From Anaerolineales bacterium (GTDB lineage: Bacteria; Chloroflexota; Anaerolineae; Anaerolineales; E44-bin32), in assembly GCA_030673085.1 (NCBI GenBank), contig DAOVFE010000016.1:1-13124 (forward strand): DNA of 13,124 bases. Direction: 5' to 3'. Positions 1 through 7,241 of the stretch are shown here, one piece after another. The position numbers and the translations under genes were made by a program. Each line of letters begins with the position of its first letter. Positions within the stretch are counted from its first letter, which is position 1. The notes under the pieces were generated by a model. It searched no databases, was not told the origin of the DNA, and saw nothing but the letters and a program-made list of their open reading frames with translations.

Positions 1-119
1 CGATATTTTTCTTGGATGATGAATCAGACCGTTATTTGCCCTCTGTGCAGGAAGCCCCTCTTGAAGCGGAAGCGCCAGTAGAACCGGAAGCGCCAGTAGA
101 ACCGGAAGAACTGCCGTAG
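1..119 (+). CDS. C-terminal end of a gene upstream of ssb, probably ribosomal protein S6 (partial)
   Basis: The window opens inside a reading frame (codons begin at base 3) that stays open to a TAG at 117-119. The 38 visible complete codons encode an acidic, Pro/Ala/Glu-rich tail that reads DDESDRYLPSVQEAP, then a repeated EAPVEP unit, ending PEELP. There is no fold in this piece to identify. The widespread order rpsF-ssb-rpsR makes ribosomal protein S6 the best guess, with a non-conserved acidic C-terminal extension beyond the normal S6 core; S6 proteins often carry acidic tails. The next gene, ssb, starts 23 bases after the stop, so they probably share an operon. The assignment is inference from gene order only; the upstream sequence would settle it. 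Confidence 0.5.
   Translation, partial: IFFLDDESDRYLPSVQEAPLEAEAPVEPEAPVEPEELP
69..104 (+). repeat. Two tandem 18-bp units in the coding tail
   Basis: The unit GAAGCGCCAGTAGAACCG occurs twice without a single mismatch (69-86 and 87-104), preceded by a partial copy GAAGCG at 63-68. It is a multiple of three, so it adds EAPVEP units in frame. This is the pattern expected from recent slippage within an unconstrained protein tail. Confidence 0.85.
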
Positions 120-142
120 ACGAAAAATGATCGGAGGCTTGA

Positions 143-538
143 ATGAGTCGCGGCTTGAATAAGGTGATGATCATTGGACACCTTGGGCGTGATCCAGAAA
201 TGCGCTATACCCCTTCGGGTCGCCCTGTTACCACTTTTAGTGTGGCAACGACACGTTCATGGCATTCGGCTGATGGAGAGCGGCATGAGGAAACTGAGTG
301 GTTTAATGTAGTTTCTTGGGGAAGCTTGGCAGAGATATGCAATCAACATTTGCGTAAAGGCCAGCAAGTATATATCGAAGGGCGTTTGCAGACTCGCCGT
401 TGGGATGATGCTGAGGGCAAGAAGCATTTCGCAACTGAGCTGGTTGCGCAGGAGATGATTATGCTTGGGGATTCTCACAATGCGTCAGCCGCCACTTTCA
501 AAGCCGATTCTGGAGAGGAAGAAACCTATCCTTTCTAA
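143..538 (+). CDS. ssb: Single-stranded DNA-binding protein SSB
   Basis: SSB coats single-stranded DNA in replication, recombination and repair, and recruits partner proteins through its C-terminal tip. The 131-residue product has a complete OB fold (about residues 1-110), with family hallmarks NKVMIIGHLGRDPEMRYTPSG at the start, EWFNVVSWG in the middle and GQQVYIEGRLQTRRW after it. It ends in the acidic EEETYPF tip, equivalent to the DDDIPF of Escherichia coli that binds exonuclease I, RecQ and others. It is shorter than typical SSBs (about 160-180 residues) because the flexible Gly/Pro linker between OB fold and tip is reduced to roughly 15 residues. The ATG start is supported by GGAGG at 133-137. 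It sits between the probable rpsF and rpsR. Confidence 0.96.
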   Translation: MSRGLNKVMIIGHLGRDPEMRYTPSGRPVTTFSVATTRSWHSADGERHEETEWFNVVSWGSLAEICNQHLRKGQQVYIEGRLQTRRWDDAEGKKHFATELVAQEMIMLGDSHNASAATFKADSGEEETYPF

Positions 539-569
539 ATGTTTTTCGAATAGAAGTAATCTATGAGTC

Positions 570-630
570 CACTGAAAAAAACATCCACTAGTAGGAAAAT
601 GCCTGTCTAGCATTTGGGCTTTTTTCAGTG
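570..630 (+). repeat. Nested inverted repeats between ssb and rpsR (possible attenuator or leader hairpin)
   Basis: CACTGAAAAAA at 570-580 is perfectly complementary to TTTTTTCAGTG at 620-630 (11 bp, 39-base loop). Inside that loop a second perfect stem, AAATGC at 597-602 with GCATTT at 610-615, closes a 7-base loop and is followed by GGGC and a run of six T. The small hairpin plus T run resembles a weak intrinsic terminator, while the T run is also the 3' arm of the larger stem. It lies in the 130-base gap before rpsR and could tune rpsR expression relative to ssb. The pairing is seen directly; the role is inference. Confidence 0.5.
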
Positions 631-668
631 CAATAATCTATAGAAAAAAGGGACAAGAGTAGGAAAAA

Positions 669-950
669 ATGGCCGGACAAGATGAAAGGAAAAGTAGAAC
701 ACCTCAACGTGGCAGACCGCGTCGTCGATATACAAGAAGACCGAAGATCTGTCAGTTTTGTACTGGACAAGTTAAATCGATCGATTATAAAAATTACGCG
801 CTTCTGCGACGCTTCGTGAACCAACAGGGCAAGATTCGCCCTCGTCGCGATACGGGAACTTGTGCCAAGCATCAGCGGATGGTTGCACGGGCTATTAAAC
901 GTGCTCGTCATATGGCTTTATTGCCTTTTGTTGAAGAGCGATTTCACTAA
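669..950 (+). CDS. rpsR: 30S ribosomal protein S18
   Basis: S18 is a small-subunit protein that pairs with S6 on the platform of the 30S ribosome. The 93-residue product has an Arg-rich N terminus (about residues 7-25) and the conserved core with KSIDYKNYALLRRFV, GKIRPRRDTGTC and RMVARAIKRARHMALLPF. Cys28 and Cys31 (CQFC), with Cys65 and His68 (TCAKH), form a probable zinc-ribbon set, so this is the cysteine-bearing form of S18. The length is normal with a slightly extended basic N terminus. The ATG follows a short purine stretch (AGG at 661-663), a weak ribosome binding site. The 130-base gap from ssb holds nested inverted repeats, so expression may be adjusted separately from ssb. Confidence 0.97.
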   Translation: MAGQDERKSRTPQRGRPRRRYTRRPKICQFCTGQVKSIDYKNYALLRRFVNQQGKIRPRRDTGTCAKHQRMVARAIKRARHMALLPFVEERFH

Positions 951-961
951 GTTTTTATAAT
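931..961 (+). promoter_or_regulatory. Possible promoter for the parvulin gene
   Basis: A perfect TATAAT lies at 956-961, 29 bases before the start codon. The only -35-like hexamer is TTGAAG at 931-936, giving a long 19-base spacer and overlapping the end of rpsR. It is a plausible but sub-optimal promoter; read-through from rpsR is equally likely. Confidence 0.35.
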
Positions 962-990
962 ATCGATTTGATTCTAAGGAGAGCGTTTAT

Positions 991-2058
991 ATGGCCAAGA
1001 AAAAGGCCGCTCCAGGTGTGACAAAAAAGCACTTCGCACGTGCAGAACGTGAACGCCGGCAAAGTCGATGGATTCTCACGGGCACGATCGTAATAGCAAT
1101 ATTAGCAATTGGCCTGATTGGCTATGGTCTGGCAAATGAAAAAATAATAAAGCCAAAGCAGCCGGTTGCAGTTGTTAATGGTGAAGAGATAGGAATCAAG
1201 GATTTCAAGGGGCGCCTTCGACTTTTAATAGGGAATAAGGAAGAACGAGCAACAAATGCTGGGCAAATTGTTAATAGCATGATTAGTGATGTCTTAGTTC
1301 GTCAGGAGGCCGAAAAGCGGGGTATCGTCGTCAGTGAAGATGATGTTGATAATGCTATCTATAAGTTATTTGGCTATTATCCGGATGGAACGCCGACCCC
1401 AATACCGACCGGAACTCTGGATCCTGCCGTTGCTGCCGTGGTTACACAAACTGAAGAGGCTCCTTCAACGCCGCTGCCGACAGCAACGCCATATACTAAA
1501 GATAAGTTCGAACAGGATTATGAAAAGTACATGGATCATTTAGCCGAAAATGGTATAAATGAAGCTGATTTGAGATCTTATTTCAAAGCTGCGCTTTATA
1601 AGGAGAAGCTGCTTGATAGCATACGGGCTGAAGTGCCAAATATAGAAGACCAAGTATCGGCGCGCCATATCCTGGTTGCCGAAAAAGAGACAGCAGAGGA
1701 AATACTTGGCCGGCTCAAAGAAGGTGATGATTGGGAAGAATTGGCAGCCGAGTATTCAGAAGATGAATACAGTAAAGACAGGGGCGGCGATTTGGGTTGG
1801 TTTACTTATGGAATGCTCGTTCCTGAATTTGCAGATGTGGCATTCAATACTCCTATAGATGAGATTAGCGATCCGGTTGAAACTAGTTATGGGTGGCATT
1901 TAATTCAGGTACTAGAACACGAAGAGCGCCCAATCAGCGATTATGCGCTGGAACAGGCTGTACAACGGGCCTTCAACGATTGGTTGATTGCCGAAACTGA
2001 AAAGGCCGATATCGATATTATGCAAGAACAACTTCTAATGGCGGCTGCAACTGCATGA
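991..2058 (+). CDS. Membrane-anchored parvulin-type peptidyl-prolyl isomerase (SurA/PrsA-like)
   Basis: This 355-residue protein is an extracytoplasmic foldase that catalyses cis-trans isomerisation at proline bonds of exported proteins. A basic cytoplasmic N terminus (residues 1-26) leads into one hydrophobic segment (about 27-48), acting as signal anchor. Residues 58-130 resemble the SurA N-terminal chaperone region (AVVNGEEIGIKDF at its start). A Pro/Thr-rich stretch (about 131-168, TPTPIPT and PLPTATP) is inserted before the remaining chaperone helices. The PPIC domain follows at about 222-309, with SARHILV, a GGDLGWF motif, VPEFADVAF and the closing YGWHLIQV. A good AAGGAG site at 976-981 supports the ATG. 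The lack of a lipobox distinguishes it from PrsA of Firmicutes. The family is secure; client proteins are unknown. Confidence 0.9.
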   Translation: MAKKKAAPGVTKKHFARAERERRQSRWILTGTIVIAILAIGLIGYGLANEKIIKPKQPVAVVNGEEIGIKDFKGRLRLLIGNKEERATNAGQIVNSMISDVLVRQEAEKRGIVVSEDDVDNAIYKLFGYYPDGTPTPIPTGTLDPAVAAVVTQTEEAPSTPLPTATPYTKDKFEQDYEKYMDHLAENGINEADLRSYFKAALYKEKLLDSIRAEVPNIEDQVSARHILVAEKETAEEILGRLKEGDDWEELAAEYSEDEYSKDRGGDLGWFTYGMLVPEFADVAFNTPIDEISDPVETSYGWHLIQVLEHEERPISDYALEQAVQRAFNDWLIAETEKADIDIMQEQLLMAAATA

Positions 2059-2143
2059 TTTCGTTAGGAAGGATCCCCGGTTTAATCGATAAGTTCTAAT
2101 AATTACTGGCTAAGCAATCAATATATATCGCTTTCTATGATGA

Positions 2144-2181
2144 AGCACCCCTAGAATGACTTTTGACATTAAACGGGTGCT
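2144..2181 (+). terminator. Terminator-like hairpin after the parvulin gene
   Basis: AGCACCC at 2144-2150 pairs perfectly with GGGTGCT at 2175-2181 across a 24-base loop, followed by TCTTCATTT rather than a clean T run. It sits between the parvulin stop and the rel promoter, where transcription of the rpsF-ssb-rpsR group would be expected to end. The large loop and poor T run make it a weak intrinsic terminator at best. Confidence 0.45.
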
Positions 2182-2210
2182 CTTCATTTAAATTATCTCT
2201 ATGATAGATC

Positions 2211-2239
2211 TTGATGATCATAATGCTAGGGAATATACT
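2211..2239 (+). promoter_or_regulatory. Probable rel promoter
   Basis: TTGATG (2211-2216) and TATACT (2234-2239) are separated by exactly 17 bases. Transcription would be expected to begin around 2245-2247, directly next to the GTG at 2248, leaving almost no untranslated leader. Confidence 0.6.
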
Positions 2240-2247
2240 GGTCTTAG

Positions 2248-4428
2248 GTGCCGAGTATGAATCTAGAAGGATTGCTAAACGAACTTCCTAAAACAACGCG
2301 GCATGATGAGATTGAGCTTATTAAGCGCGCCTATCGCCTAGCTAAGAAAGCACACGCAGGTCAGAAACGAGCTTCAGGTGAACTTTATATCCAGCATTGT
2401 CTTGCGGTAGCATCAATTCTGACTAATTTAGGGATGCCGCCCGAGACCATTATCGCTGGTCTGCTTCATGATACCGTTGAAGATACCGGTGTAACTTTAA
2501 AAGATATCGAGCGCGATTTTGGCAAGGATATAGCCAAGCAAGTTGACGGTGTTACAAAGCTGAGTCAGTTGCCACGGGTAAGCAGTCATAGTAGACGAAC
2601 AGGACGTCAACGCAAAGAAGCTACCAAGAGCGAATTAGCAAAAGAAACACTGCGCAAGACTTTTTTGGCGATGGGTGAAGATATTCGCGTGGTTGTAATT
2701 AAATTGGCTGATAGGCTCCATAATATGCGGACTCTTAGCCATCTTCCCCCAGATAAGCGCAAACGAATTGCCAAGGAAACGATGGAGATTTTCGCGCCGC
2801 TGGCGAATCGTTTAGGAATATGGCAGGTCAAATGGGAATTGGAAGATCTCAGCTTTCGCTATGTGATGCCGAATGAATATCGCGAGATTGCGGCTCTTGT
2901 GGATGAGAGACGAGTAGATCGCGAACAAACAATGAAGGCGATTATTAAGCATCTAGAGAGTGTGCTGTCAGAGGAGGGTATTACAGCCGATGTTGAAGGA
3001 CGACCGAAACATCTTTACTCGATCTATAACAAAATTGAGCGCAAAGGTGTTCCCTTTGAGATGGTCTACGATATACGCGGCGTACGTATTATTGTGGAAT
3101 CTGAACCGGATTGTTATTTAGCACTAGGAGTAATCCATAGTCACTGGAAGCCAATTCCAGGTGCGTTTGACGATTATATTGCCACTCCAAAGGATAATTT
3201 TTACCAATCACTTCATACTGCCGTTGTTTATGAAGATGGAAAAACGCTGGAAGGGCAGATCAGAACGCCAGAAATGCATGAGAAAGCCGAGTACGGGATT
3301 GCAGCCCACTGGCGATATAAGGAAGGGCGTCAGCGCGATGATGCCTATGAGCGGAAGATTATGTGGCTACGACGGCTCATGGAATGGCGGCAGGATGTGG
3401 ACAGCGCCAGCGACTTTGTAGATGCTATGAAATCGGATGTATTCACCGATCGCGTATATATATTTACGCCGCGTGGCGACATTATCGACTTGCCTGCCGG
3501 ATCAACGCCAATTGACTTTGCCTATCACATTCATACCGATATCGGTCATCGGTGCCGAGGAGCTAAAATTGGGGGAAAGCTGGTTTCGCTAGATCATAAG
3601 CTCAAAACCGGAGATGCAGTTGAGATTCTTACCACGAAGCGAGGTGGACCGAGTCGTGATTGGCTCAATCCTAGTTTGGAAATGATCGTGAGCCAGCGCG
3701 CGAGAAGCAAAGTTCGGCAATGGTTCAAGCGTCAGAATCGTGAGCAAAATATCTCTCATGGCCGTCTGCTCTTAGAGCGCGAGCTACATCGTCTTGGTAT
3801 TGAAGAAATTAATTATGACGAAGTTGCTCATGAAATGAATTATCCGGATGCGGAAGATATGCTGGCGGCTATTGGCTGCGGCGATATCCATTTAGGGAAA
3901 ATCATCCCTCGATTGGTAAAAAAGGATGAGACATCGCGCGAATTAGTGTTATCGCCCGGCGAGCAATTATATCCTGAACAAATAGCTTCGGATGAAATAT
4001 CTGTTCAGGGTGTTTCCGGCATATTAACCAAGCTTGCTCGCTGCTGCAAACCAGTTCCTGGTGATCCAATTGTAGGATATATAACCAGGGGGCGGGGTGC
4101 AACGATTCATCGCCGGGATTGCCCTAATGTTCTTCGAGTTAAAGATAAAGAGCGGCTGGTTGAAGTGGATTGGGGAGAACCGAAGAGAACTTATCCGGTA
4201 AGTGTTCGTATCCGTGCTTATGATCGGGATGGGTTGATGAGGGACGTGTCGACATTACTGGCCAATGAGCAAATTAGTATTTCATCGATGAATGTCTCGA
4301 CCAAGAAAAGCCTAGCCACATTTGATATGATTATGGGAATTATCGACATTAATCAACTTAGTCGTATATTAAATCGCATTGAGGCACTGCCAAACGTACT
4401 TGAAGCTCGGCGAATACACCCTGGATAA
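2248..4428 (+). CDS. rel: Bifunctional (p)ppGpp synthetase/hydrolase Rel
   Basis: Rel makes and degrades the alarmone (p)ppGpp, the effector of the stringent response, on idle ribosomes. The 726-residue product has all family domains in order. The HD hydrolase domain (about 30-190) has His50, the HDxxED set (His74, Asp75, Glu78, Asp79) and LADRLHN at 153-159, so hydrolysis should be active. The synthetase domain (about 250-365) has YQSLHTAV and EGQIRT followed by MHEKAEYGIAAHW. TGS lies at about 400-462, the cysteine domain at about 585-640 (Cys599, Cys600, His621, Cys625) and ACT at about 650-726. Gly336 in EGQIRT replaces the usual Val or Ile; the catalytic Glu335 is retained. The start is either the GTG at 2248, next to the predicted transcript start, or the ATG at 2257, which has AGGTG at 2246-2250. 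It is a single-gene unit ending at the convergent junction. Confidence 0.97.
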   Translation: MPSMNLEGLLNELPKTTRHDEIELIKRAYRLAKKAHAGQKRASGELYIQHCLAVASILTNLGMPPETIIAGLLHDTVEDTGVTLKDIERDFGKDIAKQVDGVTKLSQLPRVSSHSRRTGRQRKEATKSELAKETLRKTFLAMGEDIRVVVIKLADRLHNMRTLSHLPPDKRKRIAKETMEIFAPLANRLGIWQVKWELEDLSFRYVMPNEYREIAALVDERRVDREQTMKAIIKHLESVLSEEGITADVEGRPKHLYSIYNKIERKGVPFEMVYDIRGVRIIVESEPDCYLALGVIHSHWKPIPGAFDDYIATPKDNFYQSLHTAVVYEDGKTLEGQIRTPEMHEKAEYGIAAHWRYKEGRQRDDAYERKIMWLRRLMEWRQDVDSASDFVDAMKSDVFTDRVYIFTPRGDIIDLPAGSTPIDFAYHIHTDIGHRCRGAKIGGKLVSLDHKLKTGDAVEILTTKRGGPSRDWLNPSLEMIVSQRARSKVRQWFKRQNREQNISHGRLLLERELHRLGIEEINYDEVAHEMNYPDAEDMLAAIGCGDIHLGKIIPRLVKKDETSRELVLSPGEQLYPEQIASDEISVQGVSGILTKLARCCKPVPGDPIVGYITRGRGATIHRRDCPNVLRVKDKERLVEVDWGEPKRTYPVSVRIRAYDRDGLMRDVSTLLANEQISISSMNVSTKKSLATFDMIMGIIDINQLSRILNRIEALPNVLEARRIHPG

Positions 4429-4440
4429 AAGCTTATAAGT

Positions 4441-4592
4441 TCGGCTAAAGTATTTCCATAGAGGATGTGACGACTGTTATCGCTCACCACCGCTGGTTTG
4501 AGAGCCAGGCCTGATTGAATGACGAAAGGGCTTTGGAAGGACCAGCTGCCACATTTTTGCGGCACGGCTGCGCAGCTGTACAACAGTGCAGG
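4441..4592 (+). other. Structured noncoding stretch at the convergent junction; possible small RNA or long rel 3' end
   Basis: No credible gene lies between the rel stop (4428) and the S1-domain gene (ends 4699), yet the stretch is dense in local hairpins on the + strand: CTGG/CCAG around 4492-4507; CAGC-TGCC with GGCA-(CG)-GCTG at about 4543-4570; and GCA-(G)-CTGT with ACAGTGC at about 4573-4589. A terminator-like stem follows at 4594-4623. This could be a roughly 180-base small RNA or the structured 3' end of rel mRNA. I compared it by eye with T-box, SAM, lysine, SRP, 6S, RNase P and tmRNA hallmarks and could not assign it. The stems are seen; any function is inference. Confidence 0.3.
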
Positions 4593-4593
4593 T

Positions 4594-4623
4594 AGAAGCC
4601 CTGTGACTTTTAGCGGGGCTTCT
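4594..4623 (+). terminator. Terminator-like hairpin downstream of rel
   Basis: AGAAGCCC at 4594-4601 pairs perfectly with GGGCTTCT at 4616-4623 (8 bp, 14-base loop), followed by TTGCTTC. It lies in the convergent gap and could stop rel transcription; the stem also forms on the - strand transcript of the S1-domain gene. A second weaker stem, GCTTCA 4626-4631 with TGAAGC 4652-4657, follows immediately. The T run is imperfect, so efficiency is uncertain. Confidence 0.6.
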
Positions 4624-4698
4624 TTGCTTCATGTAATACAGACTCGATTTCTGAAGCCAGGTTGGTAGATGAATTGTTCTGGTTATGCAAAAGGGAAC

Positions 4699-5433
4699 TT
4701 ACTTCTCTGAAGAAGCTGTGTTCTTCATCCGCTGCTTAAGCGTCCTTGAGAAAATATCCTCAAGTTCGTCAGGAGATTGCTTGCGGCTGGAAGTGGTTTT
4801 TTTAGTCGGCCGATTGGTTTCCGTGTCAGTTTGATTTAATGCTTGTCTCAAGGCAAGTTCCATCGCGGTGGGGACAATTTCATCTTCTTGGAGGAGGGCT
4901 TCTGATTGTTCTTTTTCTTCGAACTGTTTCATACTAAGGCGAATCTGGCGTTTCTTACGATCTAAATCGAGGACTACGACATCTACTTTATCACCAATAT
5001 TAACGATCTCCGCTGGATTATTCACATAATCGCTACTCATTTCACTGACATGTACCAAACCAGGCCTTTCAGCTCCAATATCGATAAAGGCACCGAAATT
5101 CTCGAGCCGTACGATTTTTCCGCTGAGCTTAACACCGGGCTTGATATTTTTCCAGGGAAGCGTAATTGGCTTGATCATAGTAAGCTCGATCCGGCCGGAT
5201 TCAGGATCAACTTTCTGAACCCATACATCAACTTTCTGCCCCTCTTTTATAACATCCTGAATTCGATTAACATGCCCATGCATAAGCTTTGAGATATGCA
5301 CTAGGCCCGGCTGCTCTGCACCAATATCGACAAATGCGCCAAAAAGTTCGAGCTTTGTAACTTTTCCAACAAAGTGCATTTTAGGCTTTAGATCCGATAA
5401 ATGAATTTTGTTGGCCTCATTCTGACTATCCAC
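4699..5433 (-). CDS. Two-domain S1 RNA-binding protein (short S1-like)
   Basis: The 244-residue protein carries two S1 (OB-fold) RNA-binding domains, about residues 17-87 and 100-168. Both show the family signature: FGAFVDIGAEQPGLVHISKL in the first and FGAFIDIGAERPGLVHVSEM in the second. The remaining 75 residues are polar and charged (Gln, Thr, Ser, Lys rich) with no visible fold. Ribosomal protein S1 normally has four to six such domains, so this is a short S1-like protein that could assist mRNA binding by the ribosome or act in RNA turnover; the sequence does not decide. The start is GTG with GAAGGTG at 5438-5444 as ribosome binding site. It has its own extended -10 promoter 67 bases or less downstream of the solute-binding protein gene and ends at the convergent junction. 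Confidence 0.88.
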   Translation of the reverse strand: MDSQNEANKIHLSDLKPKMHFVGKVTKLELFGAFVDIGAEQPGLVHISKLMHGHVNRIQDVIKEGQKVDVWVQKVDPESGRIELTMIKPITLPWKNIKPGVKLSGKIVRLENFGAFIDIGAERPGLVHVSEMSSDYVNNPAEIVNIGDKVDVVVLDLDRKKRQIRLSMKQFEEKEQSEALLQEDEIVPTAMELALRQALNQTDTETNRPTKKTTSSRKQSPDELEDIFSRTLKQRMKNTASSEK

Positions 5434-5457
5434 TACGCACCTTCTTTCGAATAACAG

Positions 5458-5478
5458 CTCGCAATATTCGCGGGCGAG
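5458..5478 (-). promoter_or_regulatory. Short hairpin at the 5' end of the S1-domain mRNA
   Basis: CTCGC/GCGAG (5458-5462 and 5474-5478) can pair across an 11-base loop right at the predicted transcription start of the S1-domain gene. It may simply protect the 5' end of the mRNA. Five base pairs could also be chance. Confidence 0.3.
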
Positions 5479-5487
5479 ATTATATCA
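5479..5487 (-). promoter_or_regulatory. Extended -10 promoter for the S1-domain gene
   Basis: The - strand reads TGATATAAT, a perfect extended -10 element (TG, one base, TATAAT). No good -35 hexamer is present, as is common for extended -10 promoters. Transcription would start near 5472, giving a leader of about 39 bases. Confidence 0.6.
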
Positions 5488-5500
5488 TAGTCATGGCCGC

Positions 5501-7237
5501 CTATGGGGTCGGGGTTTGTGATGGAGACGCTTCATTGCTACGGCGCGCAACTAGATACCAATCGGTAACGTTATTAAGACGATCGCTGGGATCATAGATT
5601 GGGCCAATAGTAATTCCCTGTACAAGATAATTCACCGCGTAGCTATAGACTGGAGTGTACAGCAACAGGGCTGGCGTTTGATCGTGAAAGCGATATTGAA
5701 AACTACGATAAAGCTTAGCTCGCCGGCCGAAATCAGGCGTTGTACGGGCTTGTTCGAGCCAGATGCTAATATTACGGTCGGCAAGGCCGCTATAATTCTG
5801 GCCAGTTTCCACCAGTGCATCATGCCAGAATGGGTAGGGATCAGGATCAGGATAACCTGTAAGGTCAAGATTGACTAATGCGGCTTCGTAAGCACGCGGC
5901 TCAAGATAATCGGTCATCAGTGAATCCCCGTCGGATGCTACTAGATCCACTTGTACACCAATCGCTGCCCAGTTCTCCTTAATGATATTAGCGACTCTTT
6001 CCTGGATTGGATCATCTGTATAAACTAGATTAAAACTTAAAGTTTCATCTTCCTTCAAGCGGATATACTCTGATGTCCCTGGCGCTGCGCCAACAGGAAG
6101 TTCCCATTCAAGTGCATCTAGCATGATGGCTGCCTGTTCAGGATCAAATGGTAGCGGATTAATACTATTCGAATAGGCCCATGTGCCGGGAAGGATCGGA
6201 CTATCGGCTACCATTCCTTGTCCCGAAAGAACCTGGTTGATAATACGCTGGCGGTTAATTGCAAGCAAAAGCGCTTGTCGCATTTCCTTTTCAGCCAGGA
6301 ATGTTTTTTCGGGATTATTTAGGTTGAGAAAAACAATCTCGATTTCCGGCAGTCGGGCGCTATAAAGGTTAATAGTGGGATCTTGGAGGAATGGTTCAAG
6401 CTGTTTCTGATCAATGCCGCCCAAGCCCTGAACGTCGCCGGAAAATAGCGCATCCGCCGCGTCATTCTGATTGGCATAGAAATGAAATTCAAATCGCTGT
6501 AGGAAAGGTACCTGACCGTAATAATCTGAAAAAGATGTCAGGCTTACTCCTACAATCGTTCCGTCTTTGACGAGAAAGCGGTCAAATTGATAAGGGCCTG
6601 TGCCAATGGGTTCGAGGTTGAAGGGGTGATCTACCATATCAATGATGCTGACGCCCCGCAGTAAATGATCTGGCAACAATCCGATTGTAAGAAAGTCGAG
6701 AAATGGGGCGAACGGTTCAGGCAATCGAAATTGGACATTATGCTCATCAAGTTTGATGATGTCAATCTGATGCCAGAAATCATGCAAGTCCGCCGGTCCC
6801 GGATAATCTGCATCTTTGAATTTTGAGAATGTGTAGATGACATCATCAGAAGTAACCGGGTTACCATCATGCCATAGGGCATCGTTGCGAAGGGTAAAAG
6901 AATAGAGGGTAGCGTCAGCTGAAACCGCATATCTATCGGCAAGATCCGCGATTGGCATACCGCGCGAATCAAAGCGAACCAAGCCGCTGAAAATCAAGCG
7001 GTCAATGTCGCGATCAGCCTGATTATATTTATCGAAAATAGGATTAAGCCGCATTAACGAACCGACAATGGCTTCTGAGTAGGCTCCGCCCTGAACGGGC
7101 TGAGGCGCGACAGTTTCTTGGCTGGGCGCTTGGCGGAGAAGCAAGCCGGCGACCAATATAAGCCCGCCAATAGCGATCAGAACCTGCCATCGAATATTGC
7201 GTATTGCAACGACCGTAGAAGAACTTTGATGAGGCAA
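5501..7237 (-). CDS. Family 5 extracellular solute-binding protein (peptide/nickel ABC transporter type), membrane-anchored
   Basis: The 578-residue product belongs to the SBP_bac_5 family, whose members bind oligopeptides, nickel or other solutes outside the membrane and hand them to ABC permeases. A hydrophobic segment at about residues 17-34 is the export signal. There is no lipobox cysteine after it, so it should be anchored by an uncleaved segment or released, not lipidated. The domain runs from about 50 to 560, with NPIFDKYNQADRDID, LIFSGLVRFD, LWHDGNPVTSDDVIYTF (121-137) and GTGPY. It ends in a Thr/Pro tail (SPSQTPTP). The start is TTG, four bases after the secG stop, with no clear ribosome binding site, implying translational coupling; no better in-frame start precedes the signal segment. 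No permease or ATPase gene is in the window, so the transport partner and ligand are unknown. Confidence 0.9.
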   Translation of the reverse strand: MPHQSSSTVVAIRNIRWQVLIAIGGLILVAGLLLRQAPSQETVAPQPVQGGAYSEAIVGSLMRLNPIFDKYNQADRDIDRLIFSGLVRFDSRGMPIADLADRYAVSADATLYSFTLRNDALWHDGNPVTSDDVIYTFSKFKDADYPGPADLHDFWHQIDIIKLDEHNVQFRLPEPFAPFLDFLTIGLLPDHLLRGVSIIDMVDHPFNLEPIGTGPYQFDRFLVKDGTIVGVSLTSFSDYYGQVPFLQRFEFHFYANQNDAADALFSGDVQGLGGIDQKQLEPFLQDPTINLYSARLPEIEIVFLNLNNPEKTFLAEKEMRQALLLAINRQRIINQVLSGQGMVADSPILPGTWAYSNSINPLPFDPEQAAIMLDALEWELPVGAAPGTSEYIRLKEDETLSFNLVYTDDPIQERVANIIKENWAAIGVQVDLVASDGDSLMTDYLEPRAYEAALVNLDLTGYPDPDPYPFWHDALVETGQNYSGLADRNISIWLEQARTTPDFGRRAKLYRSFQYRFHDQTPALLLYTPVYSYAVNYLVQGITIGPIYDPSDRLNNVTDWYLVARRSNEASPSQTPTP

Positions 7238-7241
7238 AAGA

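Noticed and set aside
4441..4625. T-box, riboswitch, SRP RNA, 6S RNA, RNase P RNA or tmRNA in the junction after rel
   Set aside because: Some fragments are reminiscent (GGAAGGACCAGCTGCC of SRP RNA; hairpins then terminator of a T-box), but the invariant motifs of each family are missing and no gene follows on the + strand to be controlled.
4519..4668. 49-codon open frame on the + strand in the junction
   Set aside because: It has no ribosome binding site, runs straight through the terminator-like hairpin and resembles no protein I know.
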